Assembly (NCBI GenBank): GCA_002733605.1
Contig: NVWK01000011.1
Location: 1 to 64,000, forward strand
Length of the DNA: 64,000 bases
Source of the DNA: Robiginitomaculum sp.
Lineage (GTDB): Bacteria > Pseudomonadota > Alphaproteobacteria > Caulobacterales > Maricaulaceae
Direction: 5' to 3'
Each line of letters opens with the position of its first letter. Positions within the stretch are counted from its first letter, which is position 1. This document shows positions 15,818 to 25,529 of this stretch, piece by piece. The notes beneath the pieces are model-generated. The model did not search any database. It was not told the origin of the DNA and worked only from the letters and a program-made list of their open reading frames with translations. A program made the translations under genes and the position numbers.

Positions 15818-18604
15818 TTACGTACCGGCGGCCAAGTTCAAGCGATCAAGGAGGGCGGCGTTGACACGGCCGGTTTCGGGCAGGCCATTGGCACGCTCGA
15901 AACGTATCACGGCATTGCGAGTGCGCGGGCCCATGGCGCCATCCGGCGATCCAACATCATAGCCCAAAGACAACAGCACACCTTGCGCGTCTCTGACGGT
16001 CAGATTTGTAATATTATTTGTCGGTTTTTGTGCTTTGGGGCTCCACGGCAAGCCTGTGAAAACACCGTTGGCAATATCATTGACACGAAGCGGCGTGAAG
16101 GCCTTGACGCGGGCCTGAGCCTGGGTCAATTGGGCTTTGGATAAATCCTGCGCGATCGATGTGCTGCGCTGGGTCGCGACCTTGTCGCCTTGTGCCCCGG
16201 CAATGGCAAACCATATATAGGCTTCGACCGGGTCTTGGTTCACGCCGGACCCGCCCTGATAGAGAACGCCCAGATTAAATTGTGAGTCCAGTACACCGCG
16301 ATCTGCGGCTTTTTTAAACCAGTCAACGGCCTGTGTAATGTCCGCGGCGCCAACAGCGCCGATCGCATGATAATGCCCAAGATCGTGCATGGCGATCCGG
16401 TTTCCACCCTCGGCGGAACGCTCCAGAAAATCCATGGCCGTCTTGGCGTTTGCGTCTACGCCGATACCGGCTTCATATAATTTACCAAGCCTATATTGCG
16501 CCGCCGCCTGCCCCTGATTGGCCGCCAAGCGAATCAGGCGTACGGCCTCCGCATTTCGGCCGGCTTCCAGATGGGAAAGACCGAGCTGGAACTGGGCAAT
16601 GGGTTCGCCGTTTTTAGCGGCCGCTTCAAGGGTTAGCTTTTGCGCACTCGGGGCCCCGTCACGGCCCTGCCCCAAATCGGGGGCTTTCATTGTTTGGGAA
16701 TAATCGCCCACTGCGTCAACTGTCTGTACGATTTGTGCCGTTTGCGCATTTTCAGACCGGTTCTGACCGACAGAGGCAAATCGCCCTGTGTGGGCCTGTG
16801 TGGTCACGCCCGGAGAATTATTGATAAATTTTGGTAAAATAGTTTTGGCGGCAAACAGACCAAGAACGGCGACGCCCGTCATCAGCGCTGCAATTTTAAT
16901 TGGCGACCTTATCGTCTCTATACTGCGGGTTTGTTTCTGGGCAGAATTTTTCCGGCTGAAGAAGCCTTTCTTGCCCACATTTGCCTCTGCTCCGGGACGG
17001 GCCGCATACATGCTCTCGTCCATATTTGCATCGTATTGGTTTGCATCGTATTGGTTCGCATCATATTGGGCCGGGTCATATTGGGTTGGCTCATATTGGT
17101 TGGGCTGGCCGGACGCCGTAACATCGTGAGGAGGCGGCGAGATATTCGTCATAAATGGCGGTGGCGCTGTTTCAAACTCATTCACACCTTGTTGATCCAT
17201 ACCCCCGGGTTCGAACGCACCCGTTTGCGGATTAAACGGTGCATGAGATGGCTCTACGTCCTGCACGTCCGTATGTCTCTGGTTTTCCAGAGAGACCAGT
17301 TCCGGTGTGCCAAATTCAGTGCTCGTATTTTGGGGTGTGTAATTTTGAGGCGTAAATTCTTGTGGCTGCGCCGGTAATTCCTGATCCTGACCTTGATCCT
17401 GACCCTGATTCATGGGCGGAGCATACGGGTTTTGGGAAGGCGTCACCGGCGTTAATGTCGCGGGATCGCTTGGTGAAAACGCGTCTGTTCCCCCCCTGGA
17501 TGCATAAGGAGGCGGGAATGCAGGCGGGGTTGGTGGTGGGGGCAATTGCGTCAGCTCTTCCGTTGAAGATATTCCAAAAGGAGACGCTGCAGGCGCGGTC
17601 GTAGTAGATGTCCGCGAGGTCGGGTCAAGGATTTCCAGTACTTCGATACGGGTCGCCAATGTGACAAGGCGCCGCTCTAATGACGGGATTGTACTGCGTT
17701 GATCATCTTCCAGCGCTTCGATACGTAAAGAGACAGCCGCTTTATGTTCCTCATATCCCTGTTGCAAGCTCAGGCCTTGCTCCCCCACTTCATGTTTGAG
17801 AGATTGTGTACGTTGTTGCAGATCTTCACTAATATTGACAATTTTAGCGCCAATGGTTTTCAACGCCTCGGCGCTTTGCTCTTCAACGGTATCAATCCGT
17901 GAACGGATGGTGGTATTTAAGTTTTCCTTAAGCGCCGTCTGGGTATTTTTTAGAGACAGCTGACCTTCTTTTAAGGAGATATGATCTTTCTTAAGGACGG
18001 CCTGATCCGCTTTAAGCACCGCATAGCTTTCTTCGCGGGCGCGCACCTCACGCTGCATGCGGTCATCAATTGCGCCGGCCAATTTGGCGATCTGGCCATT
18101 AATTGTGCTAATGACTTCTGTCTGTTTGCTTTCAGCGCAGGTGAGGCGCTTATTGGCTTTGGTCAAGGCAATGCTAAGGGTTTCCAACCGCGGGTCTGCC
18201 ATCACGACTTGTAAATCATGGGCAACATCTGTGCGGGTCTTTTCGATCAAGCCTGTGAGATGGGTGGAAAGTTCGTCAATATATGTTGCCAAACGCGCCG
18301 TGTTGGCTTCTGCTTTTTGGCTGTTGTTTTGGGCACTGACTTGCTGCAATTTTTCAAAGGAGGCATTGAGGGCGATGACCGAAGCTCTGGTCAGAGAATT
18401 GGCGCGGGACAACCGGGTTTCAATCTCGACCATATGTGTGCGCAACTTTACGAGACTATCACGTTGTGCATTTGATACGGGTTTGGCAGGTACTTTTTTG
18501 GCAGATACGTTTTTGGGTGGCGTGTTTTTTGTAGGTACATTTTTCGCGGTGCCCACCGTGGCGGGTTTACTGATTTTACCAGACTGCTGTTTACGGCTTG
18601 CCAT
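15818..18604 (-). CDS. PodJ-like polar localisation protein
   Basis: 928 residues, close to the size of Caulobacter PodJ and with the same layout. Basic Lys/Pro N-terminus (to about 45); long coiled-coil region (about 45-330, heptad-rich, e.g. LKADQAVLKKDHISLKEG); Pro/Gln/Tyr-rich disordered linker with five YDxxQ-type repeats (about 500-526); one membrane segment (IAALMTGVAVLGLFAA, about 568-590); periplasmic Sel1-like repeats (AQFQLGLSHLEAG, AAQYRLGKLYEAGIGV, SQFNLGVLYQGGSGV, about 660-810); and a C-terminal peptidoglycan-binding domain (LLSLGYDVGSPDGAMGPRT, about 875-925). PodJ organises one cell pole in Caulobacter; the same role here is inferred from architecture only. A CtrA-type box lies upstream. 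Confidence 0.8.
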   Translation of the reverse strand: MASRKQQSGKISKPATVGTAKNVPTKNTPPKNVSAKKVPAKPVSNAQRDSLVKLRTHMVEIETRLSRANSLTRASVIALNASFEKLQQVSAQNNSQKAEANTARLATYIDELSTHLTGLIEKTRTDVAHDLQVVMADPRLETLSIALTKANKRLTCAESKQTEVISTINGQIAKLAGAIDDRMQREVRAREESYAVLKADQAVLKKDHISLKEGQLSLKNTQTALKENLNTTIRSRIDTVEEQSAEALKTIGAKIVNISEDLQQRTQSLKHEVGEQGLSLQQGYEEHKAAVSLRIEALEDDQRSTIPSLERRLVTLATRIEVLEILDPTSRTSTTTAPAASPFGISSTEELTQLPPPPTPPAFPPPYASRGGTDAFSPSDPATLTPVTPSQNPYAPPMNQGQDQGQDQELPAQPQEFTPQNYTPQNTSTEFGTPELVSLENQRHTDVQDVEPSHAPFNPQTGAFEPGGMDQQGVNEFETAPPPFMTNISPPPHDVTASGQPNQYEPTQYDPAQYDANQYDANQYDANMDESMYAARPGAEANVGKKGFFSRKNSAQKQTRSIETIRSPIKIAALMTGVAVLGLFAAKTILPKFINNSPGVTTQAHTGRFASVGQNRSENAQTAQIVQTVDAVGDYSQTMKAPDLGQGRDGAPSAQKLTLEAAAKNGEPIAQFQLGLSHLEAGRNAEAVRLIRLAANQGQAAAQYRLGKLYEAGIGVDANAKTAMDFLERSAEGGNRIAMHDLGHYHAIGAVGAADITQAVDWFKKAADRGVLDSQFNLGVLYQGGSGVNQDPVEAYIWFAIAGAQGDKVATQRSTSIAQDLSKAQLTQAQARVKAFTPLRVNDIANGVFTGLPWSPKAQKPTNNITNLTVRDAQGVLLSLGYDVGSPDGAMGPRTRNAVIRFERANGLPETGRVNAALLDRLNLAAGT
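17025..17099 (-). repeat. Five tandem 15-base units in the podJ-like gene
   Basis: Units begin at 17025, 17040, 17055, 17070 and 17085. The first two are identical (TTTGCATCGTATTGG on the plus strand); the others diverge progressively. They encode repeating NQYDA/TQYDP-type pentapeptides in the disordered cytoplasmic linker before the membrane segment. The identical pair suggests recent slippage duplication. Confidence 0.9.
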
Positions 18605-18849
18605 AAATGCCCGTTCCCTCACCCCTCATCGTATATCCACAACCTGAACCTATGCCTAAATATGTTCAGAGCCTTGCGCATGATGCAGCACACGCGCAAA
18701 GCAAATCAATTAGGTCTAAATAGGGTTAATTATAGTTAAGACGAAGTTAACGATGTGGGTAAAACCGTAAAGAAATCATGGTTTTTGCGGTTTTTATCAG
18801 TTTTTATCAGTTTTGTGGCTATTTTGTAAAAACTGGCGTTTAAAAAGTG
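18605..18849. promoter_or_regulatory. Promoter region of the podJ-like gene
   Basis: 245 bases without a gene. It contains the CtrA-type box and is AT-rich nearer 18850, with the near-repeat TTTTTATCAG twice (about 18791-18810). On the minus strand it is both downstream of the 580-residue exported-protein gene and upstream of podJ. Confidence 0.4.
18736..18751. promoter_or_regulatory. CtrA-type binding site upstream of the podJ-like gene
   Basis: TTAA, seven bases (GACGAAG), then TTAAC: an exact match to the TTAA-N7-TTAA consensus of the cell-cycle regulator CtrA. A further GTTAA half-site lies just left of it (18725-18729). The box is about 130-150 bases upstream of the podJ-like start, plausible for a regulator of polar development. 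CtrA itself is not in the window. Confidence 0.55.
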
Positions 18850-20592
18850 TCAGGGCTCTAAAAAATATCCCGGTGCTGTCACCCGCAATTTTTCCTCAAC
18901 ACTGTCAATTCTCAGCTTCTTCATGCGCACCGCAGACAGGCTGGCGCGCAGAGCGTCATAAATATCCCAAGAGCGCTCCGTAGCCCCATTGGCCGCATAT
19001 ACCTGCGCCAACCCTTCATAGGTATGTGGGTCATACGGGTCTTTGGTAAGGGCCAGTTTCAACAGGTCTTCAGCCCTCAGCTCGCTTAATCCGGCCTTTT
19101 TCGCGGCCTCTGGCTTGATCTTGGCCCGCGCCATGGCCGCCGTACGAATGATGATGGCCGGGGTCTTGGGCGCTTCCAGATAGGGGGCGAACGCTTTCAC
19201 GGCCTCTATTCTGCTCTGGGCGTATTTGGCTTTGCGGGTCGCTTTTATGTAATGGGACAAGATCGAGGCCGTATCTTCCACTCCTTCTTTCATCTCTGCG
19301 CGTTCCAAATCTTCCACATCGGCGCACGCGATTTGCGAAGACATATCCTCCACGCTTTGCTGGGCACATTGGCCCGTATAGGCAATGTATTGTTGTGCAA
19401 GCAGCCAGGCCGAAAGCGGGTTTCCAGCCTCGCGCTGGGTATAAAAATCCTCGGCAATCTGTGCAGGGTCAGCAGGCCCGCCGAGGGCACGCCCATGTGC
19501 GGCTTCATTGATAATGAACGCCAAAGGCACAGACGGTTTGCGCTGCGTAACGCCGAGCGCATCCAACGGTAATGGGAAGGGGCCCTTTCGGGTTTCGCGC
19601 GCGGTTAAGACCCATGTCTGTACCTCTCCTTGCAAGGCCTTTGGGCCATAGGACAGTATTTCAATGTGTTCGGCCGGTGCCTCAAATTCATACAATGCCT
19701 GTAACACGCGTGGATGCAGTGGCCATTCCTGATGGACAAAGGCGAGAAAACTGTTTTTAAACTGCCGGTTTTTAAACGGTTTTGGACTAAAACGGGCGCT
19801 AAAGATGGTTTCGTCATTTCTCACAATGTCCAGAGATGCCCTTTTGGCCTCAATGCCCAAAGACAGCTTTGTGCGGGTCGCAGCCCAACTCATGGCACTT
19901 TCAATCCAGAACGCCTCGAGCGTTTCTTCGTTGCCTTTTTCGTCTTTGCCTAAAACAATGTTTCGTTTTTGTCCATTTTGGGTGATCTGGCGCACAGCCG
20001 TTATATTGCGGTACACATGGGCGTATAAGGACACATTATCGAATTGCATTTTACCGGTTTTTGCACCGTCCAGCTCGGTTTGCGGGGTGATTGTCAGCAA
20101 ACGGTTCAGCTTGAAATCATAAATTTTTATCGAGGTCTTCTGGGTTGAAGTTTCACGGTTCAGAACCACGTAATCCGTCCCTAAAATCAGTTCGGCCTTA
20201 TATGTGATCGGTAAAAACATCCCGCGTCTTTTGCTCGTCACGTCATAGTTAAGGACCATATACGGCGCGTCGGCCTCGCCTCTGAGAGCTAAATATTCTT
20301 TAGCCGTGAGATAAAACGGGGCTATGCTTGGCCGAACCGGCTTTTTCTCCATCGCTGGCTTCGCTGCCAATATTTCCAACGCACTTTCAGGGCGCATGTC
20401 GGTTTCAATCGTCATTTCAGCCTGCTCAGCGGGCTGGCTTGCAGGCCTGTCTATGGGCGTTGTCCCTCTCAAATCGCGAAGGATTTGATCGCGGCGACTG
20501 TCTTGGGCCGAAGCTGTCGTGGAAAACAACACGGCATACACGGCAGCGTACACGAGGGCCGAAGCCATGAAAGAAAGAGTGGATATTTTCAT
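18850..20592 (-). CDS. Large exported protein with C-terminal TPR, unknown function
   Basis: 580 residues from ATG 20592; the frame is open to 20724 but that part crosses the palindromic operator of the neighbouring merR gene. A signal peptide is visible (MKISTLSFMASALVYAAVYA, cleaved near TTASAQ). The body has alternating beta-rich segments (YMVLNYDVTSKRRGMFLPIT, VVLNRETSTQKTSIKIYDF) and ends with helical repeats (AEDLLKLALTKDPYDPHTY, GLAQVYAANGATERSWDIYD) like a tetratricopeptide pair. Probably periplasmic. No recognised catalytic motif; I cannot name the family. Confidence 0.75.
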   Translation of the reverse strand: MKISTLSFMASALVYAAVYAVLFSTTASAQDSRRDQILRDLRGTTPIDRPASQPAEQAEMTIETDMRPESALEILAAKPAMEKKPVRPSIAPFYLTAKEYLALRGEADAPYMVLNYDVTSKRRGMFLPITYKAELILGTDYVVLNRETSTQKTSIKIYDFKLNRLLTITPQTELDGAKTGKMQFDNVSLYAHVYRNITAVRQITQNGQKRNIVLGKDEKGNEETLEAFWIESAMSWAATRTKLSLGIEAKRASLDIVRNDETIFSARFSPKPFKNRQFKNSFLAFVHQEWPLHPRVLQALYEFEAPAEHIEILSYGPKALQGEVQTWVLTARETRKGPFPLPLDALGVTQRKPSVPLAFIINEAAHGRALGGPADPAQIAEDFYTQREAGNPLSAWLLAQQYIAYTGQCAQQSVEDMSSQIACADVEDLERAEMKEGVEDTASILSHYIKATRKAKYAQSRIEAVKAFAPYLEAPKTPAIIIRTAAMARAKIKPEAAKKAGLSELRAEDLLKLALTKDPYDPHTYEGLAQVYAANGATERSWDIYDALRASLSAVRMKKLRIDSVEEKLRVTAPGYFLEP

Positions 20593-20650
20593 GCAGGGTT
20601 TGTGGGCGCAGGCTTTCGTGCGGTCAAGGCAAGAATACATCATTTTTGGA

Positions 20651-20679
20651 TTGACGTTGACGTTAACGTCAACTAAAAA
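20651..20679 (+). promoter_or_regulatory. merR promoter with LiuR-like palindromic operator
   Basis: TTGACGTTAACGTCAA (20657-20672) is a perfect 16-base palindrome, very like the operator reported for LiuR-type MerR regulators of acyl-CoA catabolism. A second TTGACG (20651-20656) with TAAAAA at 20674-20679 gives -35 and -10 elements 17 bases apart, so the palindrome fills the spacer. It also lies 65 bases from the divergent exported-protein gene. Confidence 0.65.
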
Positions 20680-20685
20680 CTTTGC

Positions 20686-21231
20686 ATGAGCTCGACAAAA
20701 GTCCAGAAATACGCTCGGGAACACGCCCCGAAACGCACAATGTCACATTCTGCAAATTTGCGCGACGAAAGCCCCGCTAAAGACGATTGGGGCATTGCAG
20801 AAATGGCGGCACATTTTGAAATCACCCCGCGCGCTATCCGGTTTTACGAAGACAAAGGTCTGATCGCGCCCAAGCGGGTGCGGGGATCGCGGGTGTTTTC
20901 ACCCGCTGACCGGGAACGGTTTGACCAAATATTACGGGCCAAGCGCCTTGGTTTTACCCTCGAAGACATTCGTGAAGTTTTAGAAGTGACCGACGGTGTG
21001 GTGACAGAGCGCACGGAATTGTTACGCCGCAAAGAAAATTTCAAGCGTGTGGTCAAAAACCTGCGCCGTCGTCGTCGCGATATAGAAATTGTTGCCAAAG
21101 ATTTGTTGGGCCTGTGCGCCGTGATTGAAGATTATGAGAAGAACGAACCGGAAGCTGGCGTATTCCAGTTTGCCGGTGCCTATGAAGCCATGTTTCGTAA
21201 ATATTTAGATGAAGATTTTTTACCGCTTTAG
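20686..21231 (+). CDS. MerR family regulator, LiuR-like
   Basis: 181 residues: winged helix-turn-helix (about 35-105: WGIAEMAAHFEITPRAIRFYEDKGLIAPKR is split by the usual MerR turn, then GSRVFSPADRERFDQI), followed by a Lys/Arg-rich dimerisation helix. There are no Cys pairs for metal binding, which fits the LiuR group that senses acyl-CoA catabolites. The gene heads a run of seven fatty-acid catabolism genes and has a LiuR-like palindrome at its promoter. ATG 20686 lies very near the predicted transcript start; ATG 20740 is the alternative start and would still leave the whole DNA-binding domain. Confidence 0.85.
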   Translation: MSSTKVQKYAREHAPKRTMSHSANLRDESPAKDDWGIAEMAAHFEITPRAIRFYEDKGLIAPKRVRGSRVFSPADRERFDQILRAKRLGFTLEDIREVLEVTDGVVTERTELLRRKENFKRVVKNLRRRRRDIEIVAKDLLGLCAVIEDYEKNEPEAGVFQFAGAYEAMFRKYLDEDFLPL

Positions 21232-21254
21232 CGGTAAATAAAGAGGAGAAGACC

Positions 21255-23045
21255 ATGCCTACCTATACAGCCCCGACCCGCGATATGAAATTCCTGTTGC
21301 ACGAAGTTCTAGAGCTTTCACGCTTTGAAACACTTGACAGTTTCAAGGAAGCAGACGCAGACATGATCGATGCGATTTTGGAAGAAAGCGCTAAATTTGC
21401 GCAAGACGTGCTGACCCCGCTTAACCGCGTTGGCGATGAACATGGCTGTGTGCGTAATGATGACGGCAGTGTCACCACCCCGCCGGGCTTCCATGAAGCG
21501 TTTGATCATATGCGCGAAAACGGCTGGATGGGCCTTGCGGTTGATCCACAATATGGCGGTCAGGGATTGCCGGGGATTTTGGGTCTGGCGTGCGGGGAAA
21601 TGACCTCCAGTGCCAATATGGCTTTTGCCATGTATCCAGGTCTAACCGGCGGTGCGGCCAAAGCCATTTCAATTGGCGGTTCGGAAACCCAGAAAAATTT
21701 CTACCTGCCGAGAATGTACGCGGGTGAATGGACGGGCACGATGAATTTAACCGAGAGCCATTGCGGTACAGACCTTGGCCTGCTGAAAACCAAAGCCATT
21801 CCGCAAGCGGATGGCAGTTATAAAATCACAGGTCAGAAAATCTTTATCTCTGCCGGTGAACACGGCATGAGTGACAATATCATCCATCTGGTTTTGGCGC
21901 GCATCGAAGACGCGCCTGCGGGTGTGAAAGGGATATCCCTGTTTATTGTGCCCAAGTTCAAAGTCGACGAAAATGGCTCGACTAGTGAAACCAATGGGGT
22001 GAGCTGTGGCTCCATCGAAAAGAAAATGGGCATTCACGGCAATTCCACCTGCGTGATGAATTATGACGATTCGGTTGGCGAATTAATCGGCGACGAAAAC
22101 AAAGGCCTGCGGGTGATGTTTGTCATGATGAACGAAGCGCGGTTGGGCGTGGGCATGCAAGGTCTGTGTCAGTCCGAAGTTGCCTATCAAAATGCGGTTA
22201 TTTATGCCAATGACCGTTTGCAAGGTCGTTCATTGACTGGCCCTAAAAACGAGAATGGCCCTGCTGATCCGATTATCGTGCACCCGGATGTACGGCGCAT
22301 GTTGATGGATATTCGCAGCTTTAATGAAGGCGGGCGGGCGTTTTTATACTGGCTTGCCTTGCAAGAAGATCTGGAAAAATATTCGCCGGACGAAAAAGTT
22401 CGCGAACGGGCCGATGATTTCCTCGGCCTGATGACGCCGGTGATTAAAGGCTATTTGACCGATATCGGCTTTGCCAATTGTGTCAATGCCCAGCAGGTTT
22501 ATGGCGGTCACGGCTTTATCGAAGAATGGGGCATGTCCCAATTTGTGCGCGATGCGCGTATCGCCCAGATTTATGAAGGGGCGAACGGTATTCAGGCGCT
22601 TGATCTTGTTGGCCGTAAACTGGCCCGCAATGGCGGTCGTGCCTTGATGAATATCTCGGCTGAAATCGATGCTTTTGTGGCAGAGAACGAAGGCAATGAG
22701 GCGATGAAACCGTTCACGGACGGTCTGTCCAATGCCAAGGGTAAATTACAAATGGGCACAATGTGGCTGATGCAAAACGGCATGAGCAACCCCGATAATG
22801 CCGGTGCGGGCAGTGTCGATTACATGCATATGCTGGGCATTACCATGCTGAGCTATATGTGGGCGCGCATGGCGAAAGTGGCTTTGACCAAGATCGAAGC
22901 GGGTGATGATGATCCGTTCTATACGGACAAGCTTATTACGGGCAAATATTTCATGGCGCGTATTGTGCCAAATATTGATGCCCATCTGGCAAAACTACAA
23001 AGTGGTGCAGAGCCTGTCATGGCGCTGGCCGCAGATCGTTTCTAG
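21255..23045 (+). CDS. Acyl-CoA dehydrogenase with C-terminal extension
   Basis: FAD enzyme that introduces the trans-2 double bond in acyl-CoA and passes electrons to ETF. 596 residues, about 200 longer than the medium-chain type, as in the bacterial group with an extra C-terminal domain. Motifs: WMGLAVDPQYGGQGLPGI, LTESHCGTDLGLLKTKA (FAD/substrate site), GIHGNSTCVMNYD, and AQIYEGANGIQALDLVGRKL (region of the catalytic base). The start is preceded by AGAGGAG. First enzyme gene after merR, 23 bases downstream. Confidence 0.94.
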   Translation: MPTYTAPTRDMKFLLHEVLELSRFETLDSFKEADADMIDAILEESAKFAQDVLTPLNRVGDEHGCVRNDDGSVTTPPGFHEAFDHMRENGWMGLAVDPQYGGQGLPGILGLACGEMTSSANMAFAMYPGLTGGAAKAISIGGSETQKNFYLPRMYAGEWTGTMNLTESHCGTDLGLLKTKAIPQADGSYKITGQKIFISAGEHGMSDNIIHLVLARIEDAPAGVKGISLFIVPKFKVDENGSTSETNGVSCGSIEKKMGIHGNSTCVMNYDDSVGELIGDENKGLRVMFVMMNEARLGVGMQGLCQSEVAYQNAVIYANDRLQGRSLTGPKNENGPADPIIVHPDVRRMLMDIRSFNEGGRAFLYWLALQEDLEKYSPDEKVRERADDFLGLMTPVIKGYLTDIGFANCVNAQQVYGGHGFIEEWGMSQFVRDARIAQIYEGANGIQALDLVGRKLARNGGRALMNISAEIDAFVAENEGNEAMKPFTDGLSNAKGKLQMGTMWLMQNGMSNPDNAGAGSVDYMHMLGITMLSYMWARMAKVALTKIEAGDDDPFYTDKLITGKYFMARIVPNIDAHLAKLQSGAEPVMALAADRF

Positions 23046-23055
23046 GAGAATACGC

Positions 23056-24213
23056 ATGAGCGCGCTTAATTTCAAAAACCCTGATTGGTATGACGAAGAA
23101 GACATCAATATTTTCCGCGATGCCGTGTTCGGGTTTTATGACCGCGAAATGGCTCCGCATTCGGAGGAATTCCGCAAGAACAAAATGGTCGGTCGGGAAT
23201 ATTGGAACAAGGCAGGGGCTATGGGTCTGCTCAATTGTGCGATCCCGGCGGAATACGGCGGCGGAGACGGGGATTACCGTCACGAAATGATCATTATGGA
23301 AGAACTGGAACGGGCCAATGTAGATGGTTTCGGACTGTCCCTACACAATGCGATTGTCGCCCCCTATATTTTGCATTACGGCACGGAAGAGCAAAAACAA
23401 AAATGGTTGCCACGCATGGCATCCGGCGAACTTGTTGGCGCGATTGCTATGAGCGAGCCCGGTACGGGTTCCGATCTACAGGCTGTGAAAACCACGGCCA
23501 AACAATCGGGCAATGGCTGGGTGATTAATGGCTCCAAAACATTCATTACCAATGGCGGCACGGCCAATCTGATTATAATCGTGGCCGATACGGGCGGTGA
23601 AGGGAAGCATTCAAAATCCCTGCTCGTGGTTGAAACCGATGATCTGGAAGGTTTCCGTCGGGGACGTATTCTCGATAAAGTCGGACTTGACGCGCAGGAT
23701 ACTGCCGAGCTGTTCTTTGACGAGATGCAGGTGCCGGCGGACGCTCTGCTCGGCCCTGAAACCGGACACGGGTTTATTCAACTGATGCAGGAATTACCGC
23801 AAGAGCGCCTTAATATTGCCATACAGGCCTGCGCGTGTATGGAAAAAGCGCTTAATCTGACAATTGAATATGTGAAAGAACGCAAAGCTTTCGGCAAACG
23901 CATTCTGGATTTCCAAAACACCCAGTTCGAGCTGGCCGAGATCAAAACCATTGTCATGGTGGCCAAGACCTTCACCTATGACTGCGCCGAGAAGCATTTG
24001 CGCGGTGAGTTGGATACGGTCACGGCATCTATGGCGAAATTGTTTGCGACAGATAAGCAGTGCGAGATCATTGACCGCTGTCTGCAATTGTTTGGCGGCT
24101 ATGGGTTCATGAATGAATATCCGATTGCCCGCATGTGGCGCGACGCTCGCGTCCAACGCATTTACGGTGGCACCAACGAAATTATGAAACTGGTGATCTC
24201 GAGAAGCCTTTAG
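23056..24213 (+). CDS. Acyl-CoA dehydrogenase (short/medium-chain type)
   Basis: 385 residues from ATG 23056, which has AGGAG nine bases upstream; the frame is open further back, inside the previous gene. Standard three-domain [34 protein letters not shown] (flavin site), SKTFITNGG, and [19 protein letters not shown] with the catalytic Glu in the TNEI motif. With its longer neighbour it probably covers different chain lengths or branched acyl-CoAs. Confidence 0.95.
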   Translation: MSALNFKNPDWYDEEDINIFRDAVFGFYDREMAPHSEEFRKNKMVGREYWNKAGAMGLLNCAIPAEYGGGDGDYRHEMIIMEELERANVDGFGLSLHNAIVAPYILHYGTEEQKQKWLPRMASGELVGAIAMSEPGTGSDLQAVKTTAKQSGNGWVINGSKTFITNGGTANLIIIVADTGGEGKHSKSLLVVETDDLEGFRRGRILDKVGLDAQDTAELFFDEMQVPADALLGPETGHGFIQLMQELPQERLNIAIQACACMEKALNLTIEYVKERKAFGKRILDFQNTQFELAEIKTIVMVAKTFTYDCAEKHLRGELDTVTASMAKLFATDKQCEIIDRCLQLFGGYGFMNEYPIARMWRDARVQRIYGGTNEIMKLVISRSL

Positions 24214-24246
24214 ATACAGTCCGAAAATATAGGGCCAGAAAATATA

Positions 24247-24263
24247 GGCGGCACAAAACCGCC
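24247..24263 (+). repeat. Small hairpin between acyl-CoA dehydrogenase and thiolase genes
   Basis: GGCGG and CCGCC arms with a seven-base loop (CACAAAA). It follows two copies of GAAAATATAGG (about 24220-24248). No T-run follows, so it is more likely a processing or stability element than a terminator; the operon continues beyond it. Confidence 0.4.
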
Positions 24264-24293
24264 AAATGTACACAGAATAAAACGGAGACTAAA

Positions 24294-25505
24294 ATGACAG
24301 ATGCATTTATTTTTGACGCAGTGCGTAGTCCGCGTGGCAAAGGCAAGAAGAGCGGGAGCCTACACGAGATTACGGCGCTTTCGCTGGCCACTCAGCAATT
24401 GGAAGCTTTGCAGGAACGTAATGATCTGGATACGTCCAAGATCGATGATGTGATTTTGGGCTGTGTATCTCCGGTTATGGGTCAGGGTGCAGACATTGCC
24501 CGCTCTGCCGTAATCACTGCCAATTGGGATCATAAATGTGCCGGCGTCACCGTTAACCGGTTCTGTGCATCTGGTCTGGAAGCCGTTAACATGGCCGCGG
24601 CCAAAGTCATGTCCGGCATGGCCGACATGGTTGTCGGCGGCGGTGTGGAAAGCATGAGCCGTATTCCGATGGGTAGTGACGGCGGCGCACTGGGTGTTGA
24701 TCCAGCCATTGCCTTTGATCATTACATTGTCCCCCAAGGTATATCAGCCGATCTGATCGCGACCAAATACGGGTTTTCGCGCGATGATTGCGATGCCTAT
24801 GCGGTGGAAAGCCAGAAACGTACAGCCCGTTCATGGGATGAAGGCCGTTTCGCAAAGTCAATCATTCCGGTGAAAGACCAAATGGGTGTGCACATATTGT
24901 CCAAAGACGAACATATGCGCCCCGAAACCGACATGCAGAGCCTCGGCGCGTTAAACCCGGCCTTTACGGCGATGGGAACTATGATGCCCGGGTTCGATTT
25001 TGTGGCCATACAAAAATATCCTGAACTGGAGCATATCAACCATGTGCATCATGCGGGCAATAGCTCGGGGATTGTTGACGGGGCGTCTGCCGTGCTTGTG
25101 GCTTCACGCGAAGCCGGTCAAGATCAAGGCATGAAACCACGCGCAAAAATTCTGTCGTTTGCAGAGATCGGCGCAGAACCAACCATCATGCTGACTGGCC
25201 CTGAATTTGTGGCTGCAAAGGCGCTTAAGAAAGCCGGTATGAACGCTAATGATGTGGATTTGTACGAGCTGAACGAAGCGTTCGCCTCTGTCGTCTTGCG
25301 GTTTATGCAAGCCCATAATGTCAGCCATGATAAAATGAACGTCAATGGCGGCGCCATTGCTATGGGCCATCCGCTGGGGGCCACAGGTGCTATGATTATC
25401 GGCACGATGGTGGACGAGTTGGAACGCTCTGACAAAGAGACCGCCCTGATCACGCTCTGCGTCGGTGGCGGCATGGGATCCGCAATTATTATTGAACGCG
25501 CGTAA
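24294..25505 (+). CDS. Acetyl-CoA C-acyltransferase (3-ketoacyl-CoA thiolase)
   Basis: Cleaves 3-ketoacyl-CoA with CoA to release acetyl-CoA, the last beta-oxidation step. 403 residues from ATG 24294, chosen for CGGAG upstream. The catalytic Cys is in [14 protein letters not shown] (about residue 91), the His in [18 protein letters not shown] and the second Cys in [10 protein letters not shown] near the end. Directly precedes the FadJ-type gene, so the two may form the beta-oxidation complex. Confidence 0.95.
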   Translation: MTDAFIFDAVRSPRGKGKKSGSLHEITALSLATQQLEALQERNDLDTSKIDDVILGCVSPVMGQGADIARSAVITANWDHKCAGVTVNRFCASGLEAVNMAAAKVMSGMADMVVGGGVESMSRIPMGSDGGALGVDPAIAFDHYIVPQGISADLIATKYGFSRDDCDAYAVESQKRTARSWDEGRFAKSIIPVKDQMGVHILSKDEHMRPETDMQSLGALNPAFTAMGTMMPGFDFVAIQKYPELEHINHVHHAGNSSGIVDGASAVLVASREAGQDQGMKPRAKILSFAEIGAEPTIMLTGPEFVAAKALKKAGMNANDVDLYELNEAFASVVLRFMQAHNVSHDKMNVNGGAIAMGHPLGATGAMIIGTMVDELERSDKETALITLCVGGGMGSAIIIERA

Positions 25506-25529
25506 GCACATAGTAAGAAGAGATATAAA

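Noticed and set aside
17025..17099. Short regular repeats as a CRISPR array
   Set aside because: Units are 15 bases, directly adjacent without spacers, and encode protein repeats.
17205..17225. GGGTTCGAAC stretch like a tRNA T-loop
   Set aside because: Lies inside the podJ-like coding region and no acceptor or anticodon stems could be built around it.
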